A stretch of DNA of 64,000 nt from the NCBI GenBank assembly GCA_013288685.1, contig JABDBM010000008.1, forward strand, positions 1 through 64,000. The letters run 5' to 3'. The DNA comes from Bacteroidota bacterium (lineage in GTDB: Bacteria; Bacteroidota; Bacteroidia; Sphingobacteriales; Sphingobacteriaceae). The position numbers were made by a program, and so were the translations under genes. Position 1 is the stretch's first letter. Each line of letters opens with the position of its first letter. The notes beneath the pieces are model-generated. The model saw only the letters and a program-made list of their open reading frames with translations, searched no databases and was not told the DNA's origin. Shown piece by piece: positions 8,243-16,404 of this stretch.

Positions 8243-10141
8243 CTACCCCTCCACTACCAATCTGCTCCATCCTTTATCGCCCGCATTCTTTATTTCTTTC
8301 TTCCTGCTTTCCATTACCTTTTTTATACGCGAGCTATATGCCCAGCAAGTGCTTTGGCGGATAGATAATATTTCGGATAGCTTGTGCGATGATATTTTTC
8401 CCTTGGTACTGTACATTAAAAATATCATATAAAAAGCTTTATTGATAGGGATCCGCGTGTTTTGCAGAATGGTATAGGCTATTACCGACTCTTCGTAACC
8501 ACATTTGGAACAGCGGCGACTATAAGGGAAATGCCCATGACCATAATGATCATTTACACATTTGCGGCAAGCGTAGCCCTTTTCCCATTTCAGCTCGGCC
8601 AGAAATTTAAAACAGGTTTCGTTATCCGGATATATCCGGCTAAACTCCTCAAAATCAACTTCGGCCGACATTACCCGATCATGTGTAACCCTTTCGATAT
8701 CATGATGCAGGCTGGTGTTGTCATTTTCCAGCAATACATTCATCCGTGAAATCTCTTCGGTTTGCTGCTTTAACAATATATTAACCGTCGTTAGCTGCTC
8801 GTTTTGTTCGGCAACCAATACCGTTTTTTCTTCCAGTTCGCGGGTGCGTTCTTTTACTAATGCCTCCAGATTTCGGTTAAGTGCGTCTTTTAACTCCTCG
8901 TTTAACCTTAGTTGATTGATTATCCGCAACTGTGCCAACTCTTCCTTTTTCTTTAGTATCCGCACCTTATCGCCAATGGCAAACGAAATAAATACCATCT
9001 CTAAAATAAAACAGAAACTTAAGCTGTAATAATTAGCTGCCGTTACCGGAAACCACCATAAGTTAAGCGCTATTAATGCCTTTGTAATAAAGCCTGCTAC
9101 CAAAAAGGTGTAGCCTATTACAAAAAAACGCGCAGCCCGGTAGCCTTTTATCAGCACATAACAGCCCGTAAAGTAAGCCAGCGAAAGCGGGATCAACTCT
9201 ATTATTTTATATTGAAACCAATTTTCGTTAATGGTTAAGCAAAGCACAAAAAACAAGCCGCGAAAGGCGAGCATCCCTATTATCAATTTATTTAAACGAG
9301 GCGCATTAACTTTTACGTTTAAAAGGCTTTGGGCAAAAAGCAGCGAGAAAATACTGGCCGAAAACAGGGCAATGCCATAAGCATTATGATTCCAGATGGG
9401 GGAGCCGGGCCAGATATATTGATAGGCGATGCCGTCGGCACACATTTCGTACAAGCCAATACTTAAATTATAGGCAATGTAATACAGGTACTGTCGCTGC
9501 CTCATAGCAATAAACATCATGAGGTTATAGAGGCCGAAGACCAGAATCATCCCATAAAAAATGCCAAAGAAGAAATACTCATCCAGCGCGTAGCTTATAA
9601 ACCAGTTTACCGACCGCAGCACCATAATAACATTTACGGGTTGATGCGATTTGATGCGGACATAATAATAATGAAGCCCGGTAAAATTATTGCTGATGTT
9701 AAGACTGAAGTTTTTATGGTGATAAAGCCTTGCCGTAAAAGGCTGGCTGCTGCCTAATAAGGTGGCCTGGTAATTCCCCATCTTATCGGGTGCATAAACA
9801 GTAATACTATCTATGGTTTGATCAAAAAATTCGATGATCCATCGGTTTACCGATTGCGGGTTATTGCCGATGCTGATACGGTACCACCAGGCCGAGCCGG
9901 GATTATGAGTTGCGGGCGTGGCTTCCTTGTTTGTTTTAAATTTAAATGACGGCGCTTTAACCTGGTTTAGCGTGAGGCTGCTATGTGTATCCTCGAAATA
10001 AACAACCTTATTATACCTGAAAATTTGCTGCTTTGCGGTATCATTTATATTAACGGCGATTTGTGCCCTGGTTTGGCTAACCAGGGAGCAAATCACCGTA
10101 AATACCGTGAAAAACTTTTTCAGGAATTTGATCATACACAC
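8243..10141 (-). CDS. 7TM-DISM membrane sensor fused to IS1595-transposase-like zinc ribbon
   Basis: A 632-residue inner-membrane protein. Signal peptide 1-27; periplasmic 7TMR-DISMED2-type jelly-roll about 35-180; seven transmembrane helices about 188-390; coiled coil about 395-480; C-terminal part 495-615. The C-terminal part matches the N-terminal region of IS1595-type transposases: FLAELKWEKGYACRKC, then a zinc ribbon with C525, C528, C544 and C547, then a helical stretch (TRIPINKAFYMIFLM, KLSEILSIRQSTCWAYSSRIKKV). No DDE catalytic domain follows, so it is not a transposase. Inference: a ligand sensed outside is relayed through the coiled coil to a DNA-binding domain co-opted from a transposon, perhaps controlling the adjacent glucanases. 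Start could be Met1 or Met3. Confidence 0.85.
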   Translation of the reverse strand: MCMIKFLKKFFTVFTVICSLVSQTRAQIAVNINDTAKQQIFRYNKVVYFEDTHSSLTLNQVKAPSFKFKTNKEATPATHNPGSAWWYRISIGNNPQSVNRWIIEFFDQTIDSITVYAPDKMGNYQATLLGSSQPFTARLYHHKNFSLNISNNFTGLHYYYVRIKSHQPVNVIMVLRSVNWFISYALDEYFFFGIFYGMILVFGLYNLMMFIAMRQRQYLYYIAYNLSIGLYEMCADGIAYQYIWPGSPIWNHNAYGIALFSASIFSLLFAQSLLNVKVNAPRLNKLIIGMLAFRGLFFVLCLTINENWFQYKIIELIPLSLAYFTGCYVLIKGYRAARFFVIGYTFLVAGFITKALIALNLWWFPVTAANYYSLSFCFILEMVFISFAIGDKVRILKKKEELAQLRIINQLRLNEELKDALNRNLEALVKERTRELEEKTVLVAEQNEQLTTVNILLKQQTEEISRMNVLLENDNTSLHHDIERVTHDRVMSAEVDFEEFSRIYPDNETCFKFLAELKWEKGYACRKCVNDHYGHGHFPYSRRCSKCGYEESVIAYTILQNTRIPINKAFYMIFLMYSTKGKISSHKLSEILSIRQSTCWAYSSRIKKVMESRKKEIKNAGDKGWSRLVVEG

Positions 10142-10288
10142 AGGTAGTTACATAAAACAGGTTTATTAACTAAGCGCAGTATTTAAATAGGTTTATAATT
10201 GGTGCACAATGATAAACTATTTATTTTTTTATTCCTATTAAAGGTAAATTATACAGTTATTAGGTGAAAGGTGAAAACGCTAAATAAC

Positions 10289-10384
10289 CGTCATTGCGAG
10301 GAGGAACGACGAAGCAATCTCTGAACTTTGCAGGCGACCATGCATGGTACCCAGGATAGTTCAGAGATTGCTTCGTTCCTGTAA
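10289..10384. repeat. REP-like inverted repeat (tcattgcgagg...gaagcaatct)
   Basis: The left half reads gtcattgcgaggaggaacgacgaagcaatct and the right half carries agattgcttcgttcct, so a long hairpin can form. A second, better-kept copy lies at 25374-25468. This sequence type is widespread between genes in Bacteroidota genomes. It sits between the sensor gene and the GH5 gene. Confidence 0.75.
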
Positions 10385-10422
10385 GGGTGGTGAGTTGACA
10401 GGCGGCAATTAGGCGTAAATGT

Positions 10423-11655
10423 TTACGGCACCTTCAAACCCAACGCCTCAATATATCCTTTATTGGGACGGCAATTTTCAAATTTGCAGTTATTTAAAAA
10501 TCCATACAGCGCTTTTTTAATTTCTTCCCTGTCGGCAGGGGCTGCTTTGCGGATGGCGGCAAAATCGGCGCGCGGCATTTCGGTGTAATCTATTATTTTA
10601 TCATATCCGGCCGGCACATCAAAGGTGATGATTCCTGCAGTGTTATCCATTTTTTTGTATGGCCAGTAATGCCAGCCTATGTTGTTTTCTTCCAGGGTTT
10701 TTCTGAAACCGGCTACCCACTCATCGTTATTCTCACCGGTTTCGCCACAATAAACAGGCACATTATATTTATCCCTGAAAGTGGTGTACTGCTGTATAAT
10801 TTCTTTAGTGGTGGTTTTGGTCCAGTATAAATGAAAGGTGTAAACCAATTTTGAGTCAAACGGCTGCCCGAATGCGCTGAAGTTGCCGTCCCATTGTGCG
10901 CCGCCTAAAAACATTATATGGTTTTTATCAACTGTGCGTATGGCGGCAGTTATGGCTTTATACAAAGGCTCCAATGATGGGTTAAATTCGTCTTTATTAA
11001 AATAAGTGGCTATGGGTTCGTTTAGCAAATCGTATCCCATTACAGTTGTTTCATTGGCATAGTGGGTGGCTATGCGCTGCCAAACAGCAATGGCCTGTTG
11101 TTGCATGGCCGGGCTTTTAAACAAAAAAGGATAGCCGTAACCATCGTCAATATTATCGCCGGTTTGGCCGCCAGGGGCGCAGTGCATATCCAGCAGCACG
11201 TACAGGCCTTCCTGTTTGCACCAGCCAATTACACGGTCCAATAGTTCAAAACCGCGATCGGCGTTGTTTTGGCCCATATAGTTTTCGCCGGTAAACAAGC
11301 GGTAATTAAAAGGAATACGGATAGAATTCATACCCGAAGCCTTTAAAAAATGAATGTCGGCAGCGGTAATGTAACTGTCCTGGTATTTTTTCCAAAAGGT
11401 TGTGGTTTCCTCGGGGCCTAACAATTCCAGCAATGCTTCGTTAATAAGGCGGGGCGAGTTAACGCTTTTAAATTTAAACATATAGCCTTCGGGCACCAGC
11501 CAGTTACCCAGGTTAGTGCCGCGTATGAGGAAAGGTTTTCCATCGGCGCCTATAACTTCTTTTCCCTTTACGGTGATGAATGCGCCCGTTTGCGCTTTGA
11601 GTAAAGCGGGCACCAGTAATGTTAAAAGCAGGACTTTTAAGCTAATTTTCTTCAT
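10423..11655 (-). CDS. GH5 family beta-glucanase/exo-glucanase, secreted
   Basis: A 410-residue secreted (alpha/beta)8 glycosidase. Signal peptide 1-21 (cleavage near LKA-QTG). GH5 hallmarks: RGTNLGNWL near 45-53, RIPFNYR near 113-119, DMHCAPGGQ near 156-164, acid/base E213 in LLNEP, and nucleophile E305 in VYCGETGE. Similarity in style to fungal-type exo-1,3-glucanases and bacterial beta-1,6-glucanases, together with the nearby GH16 and GH30 genes, suggests action on beta-1,3/1,6-glucan; cellulase activity cannot be excluded. Last gene of the sugar cluster, separated from the sensor gene upstream... on the minus strand it is the first, with its own 250-bp upstream gap to the DinB gene. Confidence 0.9.
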   Translation of the reverse strand: MKKISLKVLLLTLLVPALLKAQTGAFITVKGKEVIGADGKPFLIRGTNLGNWLVPEGYMFKFKSVNSPRLINEALLELLGPEETTTFWKKYQDSYITAADIHFLKASGMNSIRIPFNYRLFTGENYMGQNNADRGFELLDRVIGWCKQEGLYVLLDMHCAPGGQTGDNIDDGYGYPFLFKSPAMQQQAIAVWQRIATHYANETTVMGYDLLNEPIATYFNKDEFNPSLEPLYKAITAAIRTVDKNHIMFLGGAQWDGNFSAFGQPFDSKLVYTFHLYWTKTTTKEIIQQYTTFRDKYNVPVYCGETGENNDEWVAGFRKTLEENNIGWHYWPYKKMDNTAGIITFDVPAGYDKIIDYTEMPRADFAAIRKAAPADREEIKKALYGFLNNCKFENCRPNKGYIEALGLKVP

Positions 11656-11750
11656 GATGTTTTGGTTGTAATTGAAGAGCGAAGTTAAGGCGATTAGGTT
11701 GAATTTGGATGACTAAGTTTTATTGAGTGGTTATTTAGGGTTTTCCGTAA

Positions 11751-11882
11751 TGTCATTTCGACTGAGGAGTGAAAGAGAAACTATCTCTTGAGCACAGCGA
11801 AAAATCTTATGCGCCCTACACCATGCTGATGCATAGTTCGCGTGCACTGCGTATAAGATTTCTCCGTGCGGTCGAAATGACA
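11751..11882. repeat. Dispersed hairpin repeat (tgtcatttcgac...gtcgaaatgaca)
   Basis: Perfect 12-bp terminal inverted repeats (11751-11762 and 11871-11882) enclose internally pairing sequence with aaatcttat/ataagattt words. The tgtcatttcgac type is a common intergenic repeat in Bacteroidota. It lies between GH5 and the DinB-like gene. Confidence 0.8.
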
Positions 11883-11910
11883 TCCGGGCATACTTAATCC
11901 AAACTCCCGA

Positions 11911-12438
11911 CTAAAACAACTGCTCAGGCGGAGGTGTTACACCCTTCAGGCGTAAATAAACGGTGCATTGGCCACGATGATGGGTTTGGTGCTCAAATCC
12001 TTTGGCAAAAGCAACGCCCTTTGCTACATCGAATTTTTGGATTTTTGTCATTTCCTGTAGTTGGGCATCGGTCATTCCCTGTAACGAGCTGATTACAAAA
12101 TCGTAACTGTCCATTACTGCTTTGGTTGTGGCTTCCTTGGTTTGTGCAACGGTTTTTTCATTAGATGTTTGTCCCATCGGACTTGGTTTGCCGCTGCCGG
12201 TTGACCCAAAATAGTAGTTAGCGTCAGACAGGTGCAGCATTTGCCCGGCAAACGAACGCATTTCGGGCGTTGGTTTAAAGCCATAGCCATCATCGGGCAT
12301 AGCATCCAGGTAGGCTTTGGTGTAGGCTTTGGCACGCTGCCATTCGGCCACCATCTGGCTTTGGGTAAACTGGGCATACGCCGAAGTGCTGACGAAAGTT
12401 ATCGCCAGTACAGCAAATAAAAAGCTTAGTCGTTTCAT
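11911..12438 (-). CDS. DinB-family (four-helix, metal-binding) exported protein
   Basis: A 175-residue protein with a signal peptide (1-22, SAYA-QF). The rest is a DinB/YfiT-like four-helix bundle: first metal ligand H69 in QMLHLSDANYYF and H150 plus H154 in FEHQTHHRGQ, the usual His triad for a divalent metal. The family includes bacillithiol- or mycothiol-dependent transferases and many unknowns; an exported copy makes thiol S-transferase work in the cytosol unlikely, and the true role is unknown. It is divergent from modA. Confidence 0.85.
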   Translation of the reverse strand: MKRLSFLFAVLAITFVSTSAYAQFTQSQMVAEWQRAKAYTKAYLDAMPDDGYGFKPTPEMRSFAGQMLHLSDANYYFGSTGSGKPSPMGQTSNEKTVAQTKEATTKAVMDSYDFVISSLQGMTDAQLQEMTKIQKFDVAKGVAFAKGFEHQTHHRGQCTVYLRLKGVTPPPEQLF

Positions 12439-12637
12439 AATTTGTGTTTTTTAGTTGAAATATTGTTGTTTATAATTGGTTAAGCTTGCTTGGGACTTTA
12501 GGAAAGGGGACTGCTAAATTATTGGTTTTTTTTATCAATTCATGATTTTTGTATTTTATCATTTGATATCAAAAAGACGAACAGCTATGGATAAACAGGA
12601 CAACGCGGGCTATTTATTTTTACACGTTATAGATTGT

Positions 12638-12653
12638 ATATTAGCGCTAATAT
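12638..12653. promoter_or_regulatory. Perfect 16-bp palindrome before modA
   Basis: The sequence atattagcgctaatat is its own reverse complement and lies 14 bp upstream of the modA start codon; cgttat at 12625-12630 lies just before it. Position and symmetry suggest an operator for the molybdate operon or a leader hairpin. It only loosely recalls ModE boxes, and no modE gene is in the window. Confidence 0.45.
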
Positions 12654-12667
12654 TTGCCCAAAAAAAC

Positions 12668-13444
12668 ATGAAAAACAATCAACGCAGCAGCAGTTTAGTA
12701 AAACGCCTAAAACTTTTAGCGGCCACCTGTTTATTATTAACCACTCCGGTATTTGCGCAAAATATAAAAGTGGCAGTTGCAGCCAACCTGCAATCTGTAA
12801 TAAAAGAATTAGCACAAAATTTTAAACAAAAAACCGGGATACAAATTGAGCCGATTGTAGGTTCCTCTGGCAATCTGGCCACTCAAATTCGTAACGGGGC
12901 GCCTTTTGATGTATTTTTATCAGCAGATATGAGTTTCCCAAGCAGCTTGTTTACCGAGGGATTTGCAACCCAAAAACCGGCGGTTTACGCATGGGGCAGT
13001 TTAATTATTTGCAGCAGCCATGATATTAATTTCGACAGCTGGGACAGGCTATTGTTAACCAACCAAATTAAGAAAATAGCGATAGCAAACCCCGCGATAG
13101 CGCCCTACGGCAAAGCTGCTGAAGAAGCGCTAAAAAGCAAAGGAATATTGGAACTTACCAAACCGAAAGTGGTATATGGCGAAAGTATTTCGCAGGTAAA
13201 TACCTACATCACCACTGGGTCTGTTGATATCGGCTTTACCACTCAGGCTTTGGTTAAAGACGCGATGAACAAAGTTCCTTTATTTTGGAAGGCTATTGAT
13301 CCTAAAATCTACTTGCCAATTGAGCAGGGAATGGTGGTTTTAAAACATGGAAAGGGTAATGCTGATGCCGAAAAGTTTTATCAGTATATATTAAGTGCTG
13401 CGGCAGGAGCGATTTTTGAAGAATATGGATATCACATTCAATAA
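12668..13444 (+). CDS. modA: Molybdate ABC transporter, periplasmic substrate-binding protein
   Basis: Binds molybdate (or tungstate) and delivers it to ModB. The mature part begins QNIKVAVAANLQSVIKELAQNF, followed by GSSGNLATQIRNGAPFDVFLSAD, the characteristic oxyanion-binding Ser and Ser/Asn segments of ModA, and GKAAEEAL and YGESISQV later. The frame is open from 12542, but the ATG at 12668 starts a proper signal peptide (MKNNQRSSS...TTPVFA-Q), giving 258 residues, so the longer form is rejected. First gene of modABC; modB starts about 125 bp later after a caagag-type repeat. Confidence 0.93.
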   Translation: MKNNQRSSSLVKRLKLLAATCLLLTTPVFAQNIKVAVAANLQSVIKELAQNFKQKTGIQIEPIVGSSGNLATQIRNGAPFDVFLSADMSFPSSLFTEGFATQKPAVYAWGSLIICSSHDINFDSWDRLLLTNQIKKIAIANPAIAPYGKAAEEALKSKGILELTKPKVVYGESISQVNTYITTGSVDIGFTTQALVKDAMNKVPLFWKAIDPKIYLPIEQGMVVLKHGKGNADAEKFYQYILSAAAGAIFEEYGYHIQ

Positions 13445-13568
13445 AAGAGAAGCAAGACTTTGAGAGGCAAGAGCCAAGATAAAAAAGGAGGCTGTCACTA
13501 CTTGCCCCACAACAAATATTTCTTTTTATCTTGCATCCTGATTCTTGTTTTCTTGCATCTTTCTAAAA
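13445..13568. repeat. caagag/cttgc repeat between modA and modB
   Basis: The gap holds gaagcaagactttgagaggcaagagccaag on its left and atcttgcatcctgattcttgttttcttgcatc on its right, imperfectly complementary. The family recurs at 35188-35290 and in decayed form elsewhere. It interrupts what is otherwise a tight modABC operon. Confidence 0.55.
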
Positions 13569-14240
13569 ATGGATTTCACCCCAATTTGGCTTACTCTTAA
13601 ATTAGCCGGCATAACCACTTTAATACTACTGGCAGTAGGCTTGCCGGTTGCCTGGTGGCTATCAAAAGGGCGGTCGTTTTTTAAGATAATACTCGAAGCA
13701 CTTATCACCATGCCACTTGTTTTGCCGCCATCTGTCTTGGGGTTTTATTTGTTGCTGGCCTTTACCCCGCAGCACGGCTTGGGCAAATGGCTGCAGCAAA
13801 CTTTCGATGTGCAGTTTGTATTTTCGTTTAAGGGTCTGGTGCTGGCCTCAGTAATTTACAGTATGCCATTTATGATTGGGCCCATCAAATCGGCCCTACA
13901 GCAGTTACCGGTTTCGTTGTCGGAGGCATCTTTTAGTTTGGGCAAAACTAAATGGCAAACATTTATTTATGTGCAGTTACCCAACATCAGGCCATCGCTG
14001 CTCACAGCTATTATACTTACGTTTGCGCATACGCTTGGCGAATTTGGCGTAGTACTGATGATTGGCGGCAATATTCCCAATATTACCCGTGTAGCCTCTA
14101 TCGCGGTATACGATGCGGTGGAGCAAATGGATTATTCATCGGCCAATGCATATTCGTTCATCCTGTTTTCCATTACTTTTATATTGGTGATAGCCGTTTT
14201 TGTTTTTAATAAATATCAAGCCAAAAGCCCTTTAGAATGA
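13569..14240 (+). CDS. modB: Molybdate ABC transporter permease
   Basis: Inner-membrane permease of about 223 residues from the ATG at 13569 (the ATG 24 bp upstream adds only MFSCIFLK and sits in the repeat). Five or so hydrophobic helices and the permease loop EASFSLGKTKWQTFIYVQLPNIRPSLLTA, with the EAA-type Gly, are present; TLGEFGVVLMIGGNIP near the end is typical of ModB and CysT/W. Its stop overlaps the modC start by 4 bp (ATGA), pointing to translational coupling. Confidence 0.94.
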   Translation: MDFTPIWLTLKLAGITTLILLAVGLPVAWWLSKGRSFFKIILEALITMPLVLPPSVLGFYLLLAFTPQHGLGKWLQQTFDVQFVFSFKGLVLASVIYSMPFMIGPIKSALQQLPVSLSEASFSLGKTKWQTFIYVQLPNIRPSLLTAIILTFAHTLGEFGVVLMIGGNIPNITRVASIAVYDAVEQMDYSSANAYSFILFSITFILVIAVFVFNKYQAKSPLE

Positions 14241-14854
14241 TTAGTGTTGATATCGAAAAAAAACTAAAAGCTTACCAGGGGCAGCAAATACTAAAAGTTG
14301 CCAGGCAGTTTCCCGTTGGCAGCATTACTAAAATATACGGTCCGTCGGGCGTTGGGAAAACTACTTTTTTAAAAATTATCGCCGGTTTTATTAAACCCGA
14401 AAAGGGTGTGATTAAAACCGCCGATATTACCTGGACAGATACCGGAAAAGGAATATTCCTTCCGCCGCAGAATAGAATGACCGGCTTTGTATTTCAGGAC
14501 TATGCGCTGTTCCCAAACATGACCGTACAGCAGCACATGCAATATGCAACTGATGATGCGACATGGATAACGCGTTTATTAAACATCGGCAAATTAGAAA
14601 CAATGACGCAACACAAGCCCCAATACCTTTCGGGCGGGCAACAGCAGCGGCTGGCTATTTTACGCGCGCTGGCTATTAAGCCCAAACTATTGTTAATGGA
14701 CGAACCGTTTTCAGCGCTTGATCCGGAAATGAAGACAGCTTTGATTTATGAATTGAAATCGATTTTTAAAGAGTTGGGGGCAACTGTTTTGATAGTGAGT
14801 CATAATCCGCAGGAGCTGGAAGGGCTGGCAAACCAGGAATTGTTGATCGCCTGA
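14237..14854 (+). CDS. modC: Molybdate ABC transporter ATP-binding protein (short, no MOP domain)
   Basis: Cytoplasmic ATPase energising ModB. Walker A GPSGVGKTT (about 34-42), Q loop in FVFQDYALFPN, signature LSGGQQQRLAILRAL, Walker B LLLMDEPFSALD, and switch His in VSHN are all present. At 205 residues it stops after the ATPase core; E. coli ModC has about 350 residues with a C-terminal molybdate-binding (MOP) regulatory part. The lack of MOP suggests no direct trans-inhibition by molybdate. Overlaps modB by 4 bp. Confidence 0.93.
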   Translation: MISVDIEKKLKAYQGQQILKVARQFPVGSITKIYGPSGVGKTTFLKIIAGFIKPEKGVIKTADITWTDTGKGIFLPPQNRMTGFVFQDYALFPNMTVQQHMQYATDDATWITRLLNIGKLETMTQHKPQYLSGGQQQRLAILRALAIKPKLLLMDEPFSALDPEMKTALIYELKSIFKELGATVLIVSHNPQELEGLANQELLIA

Positions 14855-14891
14855 ATTTCAGTGATCAACAATTGGGATTTACACTCGTATT

Positions 14892-15470
14892 CTATAAGGC
14901 TTTTAATAGTGTGCTTACTGATGGCCGTTTCGTATAATCCTTATCAAAATGAACATAGATTATTTTTCCGGTGCTGTCAATAATGTAAGTTGCTGGTACA
15001 GGCAGCACATGGTCGGCATTACCGTTGTTTTTTTCCAAGTCAACACCATAACCTTTTAGTTTCGAAAACAAGTCGTTATCAACTGTATAATTTACCCCGT
15101 AAGCTTTCATTATTTTATAACCCGCATCCTGAATGATGGAAAATGAGGCATGCGTTTTTTCTATCGTTTTGCCAATGTTGGCAGCGGTTTCGGGAGTAAC
15201 GCCGATAACGTAAGCGCCTCTATCCGTCAACAACTGCAATGAATCCTGTAGTTGCTGAATATGTTTATTACAATAGGGGCACCATTGTCCACGGTAAAAG
15301 AATAAGACCACTGCCCTGTGCGATTTTAATAACGCTTTCAAATCAATGGTTTTGCCCGAATTATCGGTTGCAATAAACTTTGGCGCTTTTTCACCGGTTT
15401 TAAGACCGCTTTGGGCTGTAACCTGCAATGCCAAAAATATTCCAATAGTTAGCAGTAAGTATTTCCTCAT
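14892..15470 (-). CDS. Exported thioredoxin-fold peroxiredoxin-like protein (AhpC/TSA family)
   Basis: Start is placed at the ATG at 15470, which opens a signal peptide (MRKYLLL...QVTA-Q); the frame extends 69 bp further without a signal. The 192-residue product has an AhpC/TSA fold with FFYRGQWCPYCNKH; C64 and C67 form a CPYC pair more like a thioredoxin active site than the lone peroxidatic Cys of classic peroxiredoxins. Likely reduces peroxides or disulfides in the periplasm. The next gene upstream on the same strand is the Met/Lys-rich peptide at 15541, 70 bp away; the two may be one unit. Confidence 0.85.
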   Translation of the reverse strand: MRKYLLLTIGIFLALQVTAQSGLKTGEKAPKFIATDNSGKTIDLKALLKSHRAVVLFFYRGQWCPYCNKHIQQLQDSLQLLTDRGAYVIGVTPETAANIGKTIEKTHASFSIIQDAGYKIMKAYGVNYTVDNDLFSKLKGYGVDLEKNNGNADHVLPVPATYIIDSTGKIIYVHFDKDYTKRPSVSTLLKAL

Positions 15471-15540
15471 TTTTCTGTCTATTAATCTTTGTATAAATAA
15501 GGAAGGGAAAACACTCCCCTTCCCGTCAAAACAAAACAAC

Positions 15541-15792
15541 TCACATTTTACCGGCAGTGTCTTTGCCCATTTTCATTTTTTCCTTACCCATTTTCATTTT
15601 TTTCTTGTCCATCTTCTTGTCCATCTTGTTGTCCATCTTCATCTTCATTTTGTCTTTCGCCATTTTGCCGGTATCGCTTACCGAAACGGTTGGATGGTGA
15701 CTAACTGATTTTGCATTTGCATTAAGTGTTAAACATGCTACAATTGCAGTTGCGATAACTGTTCCTGAAATAATCGATTTCATACTGTTCAT
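15541..15792 (-). CDS. Small exported Met/Lys/Asp-rich repeat protein
   Basis: An 83-residue protein with a signal peptide (to about ANA-KS, residue 28) and a mature tail of low complexity built from KM, DKM and KMKM units: about 11 Met in the last 43 residues, with almost no hydrophobic residue. Pentapeptide MxKDx-type proteins and Met-rich copper-binding tails look like this. Possible roles are Cu(I) binding or methionine-based oxidant scavenging next to the peroxiredoxin; this is inference. Start may be Met1 or Met4. An ECF sigma/anti-sigma pair follows on the same strand upstream. Confidence 0.75.
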   Translation of the reverse strand: MNSMKSIISGTVIATAIVACLTLNANAKSVSHHPTVSVSDTGKMAKDKMKMKMDNKMDKKMDKKKMKMGKEKMKMGKDTAGKM

Positions 15793-15939
15793 TTTTTAGT
15801 TTGTGTGAATTTTTCGGCTTAGTCGCGGCCGGTCTGTAATCCTTACAAAATAAATGATGAAAATAAATTTAACGGATGAGTCTAAAATGATGCTGTGATG
15901 TTTCGGCGAAAATAACATTAGTTATAAAGCATACTTGAT

Positions 15940-16042
15940 TTTTAACACGGAGATACGGAGATGGCACGGAGAGCGCAGAGAAGTAAAATATCGAATTAAA
16001 CTCAGCGCTCTCCGTGATTCCTCTGTTTCTCCGTGTTAAAAA
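15940..16042. repeat. cacggag/ctccgtg inverted repeat
   Basis: The arms tttaacacggagatacggag...cacggagagcgcagag and ctcagcgctctccgtg...ctctgtttctccgtgttaaaa are largely complementary, giving a long hairpin of about 100 nt. It is a clear copy of the dispersed family also at 18137, 27265 and 32967. Confidence 0.8.
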
Positions 16043-16118
16043 TTGTTAGTTATACAGAAGGGGAATGGAATTATAGGCAAGGGTTAATGCTATTTTACGC
16101 AGCAAAATCGTTCACAGA

Positions 16119-16394
16119 TTAATTTTTATTCAACTCTTCCTCAATCCTTTCCTGCAATATTCTTTTAAAACCGTCATCCAGTTTAATATTTGATTGCATC
16201 GAGCTTTTGAAAAGCGTTTGCACCATATCATTAATGGCATGACTTTGCTTTTTATATAAACGGCAAAACCCACACCCAAACAAATGGATACGCAACTCTA
16301 TCGTTTCGCGCAAACTAAGCGAGCTTAGCGCCTTCTTTTCAATCAGGAACGTGGCCTGTTTGCAGTTGTATATAATTCTTTTTAAGTAGCCCAT
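16119..16394 (-). CDS. Small zinc-finger anti-sigma factor-like protein
   Basis: A 91-residue soluble protein with the zf-HC2/ZAS pattern: C11, then H37-x3-C41-x2-C44 in HLFGCGFC. There is no transmembrane segment, so it would be a cytosolic anti-sigma that holds the sigma factor encoded 10 bp upstream and may release it when the zinc thiols are oxidised. The neighbouring peroxiredoxin and DUF1223 genes would fit a redox stress regulon; that link is inference. Confidence 0.8.
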   Translation of the reverse strand: MGYLKRIIYNCKQATFLIEKKALSSLSLRETIELRIHLFGCGFCRLYKKQSHAINDMVQTLFKSSMQSNIKLDDGFKRILQERIEEELNKN

Positions 16395-16404
16395 AGTTTA
16401 CGTA

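Noticed and set aside
8243-8760. Insertion sequence remnant (IS1595 type) at the end of the sensor gene
   Set aside because: The zinc ribbon is in frame with the sensor, no DDE domain or terminal repeats are seen, so it is treated as a fusion.
12542-12667. N-terminal extension of ModA from the upstream ATG
   Set aside because: The extension has no signal peptide and covers the palindrome; the ATG at 12668 begins a clear signal peptide.
15541-15792. Low-complexity artefact instead of a gene
   Set aside because: A clear signal peptide and position directly before the peroxiredoxin support a real gene.
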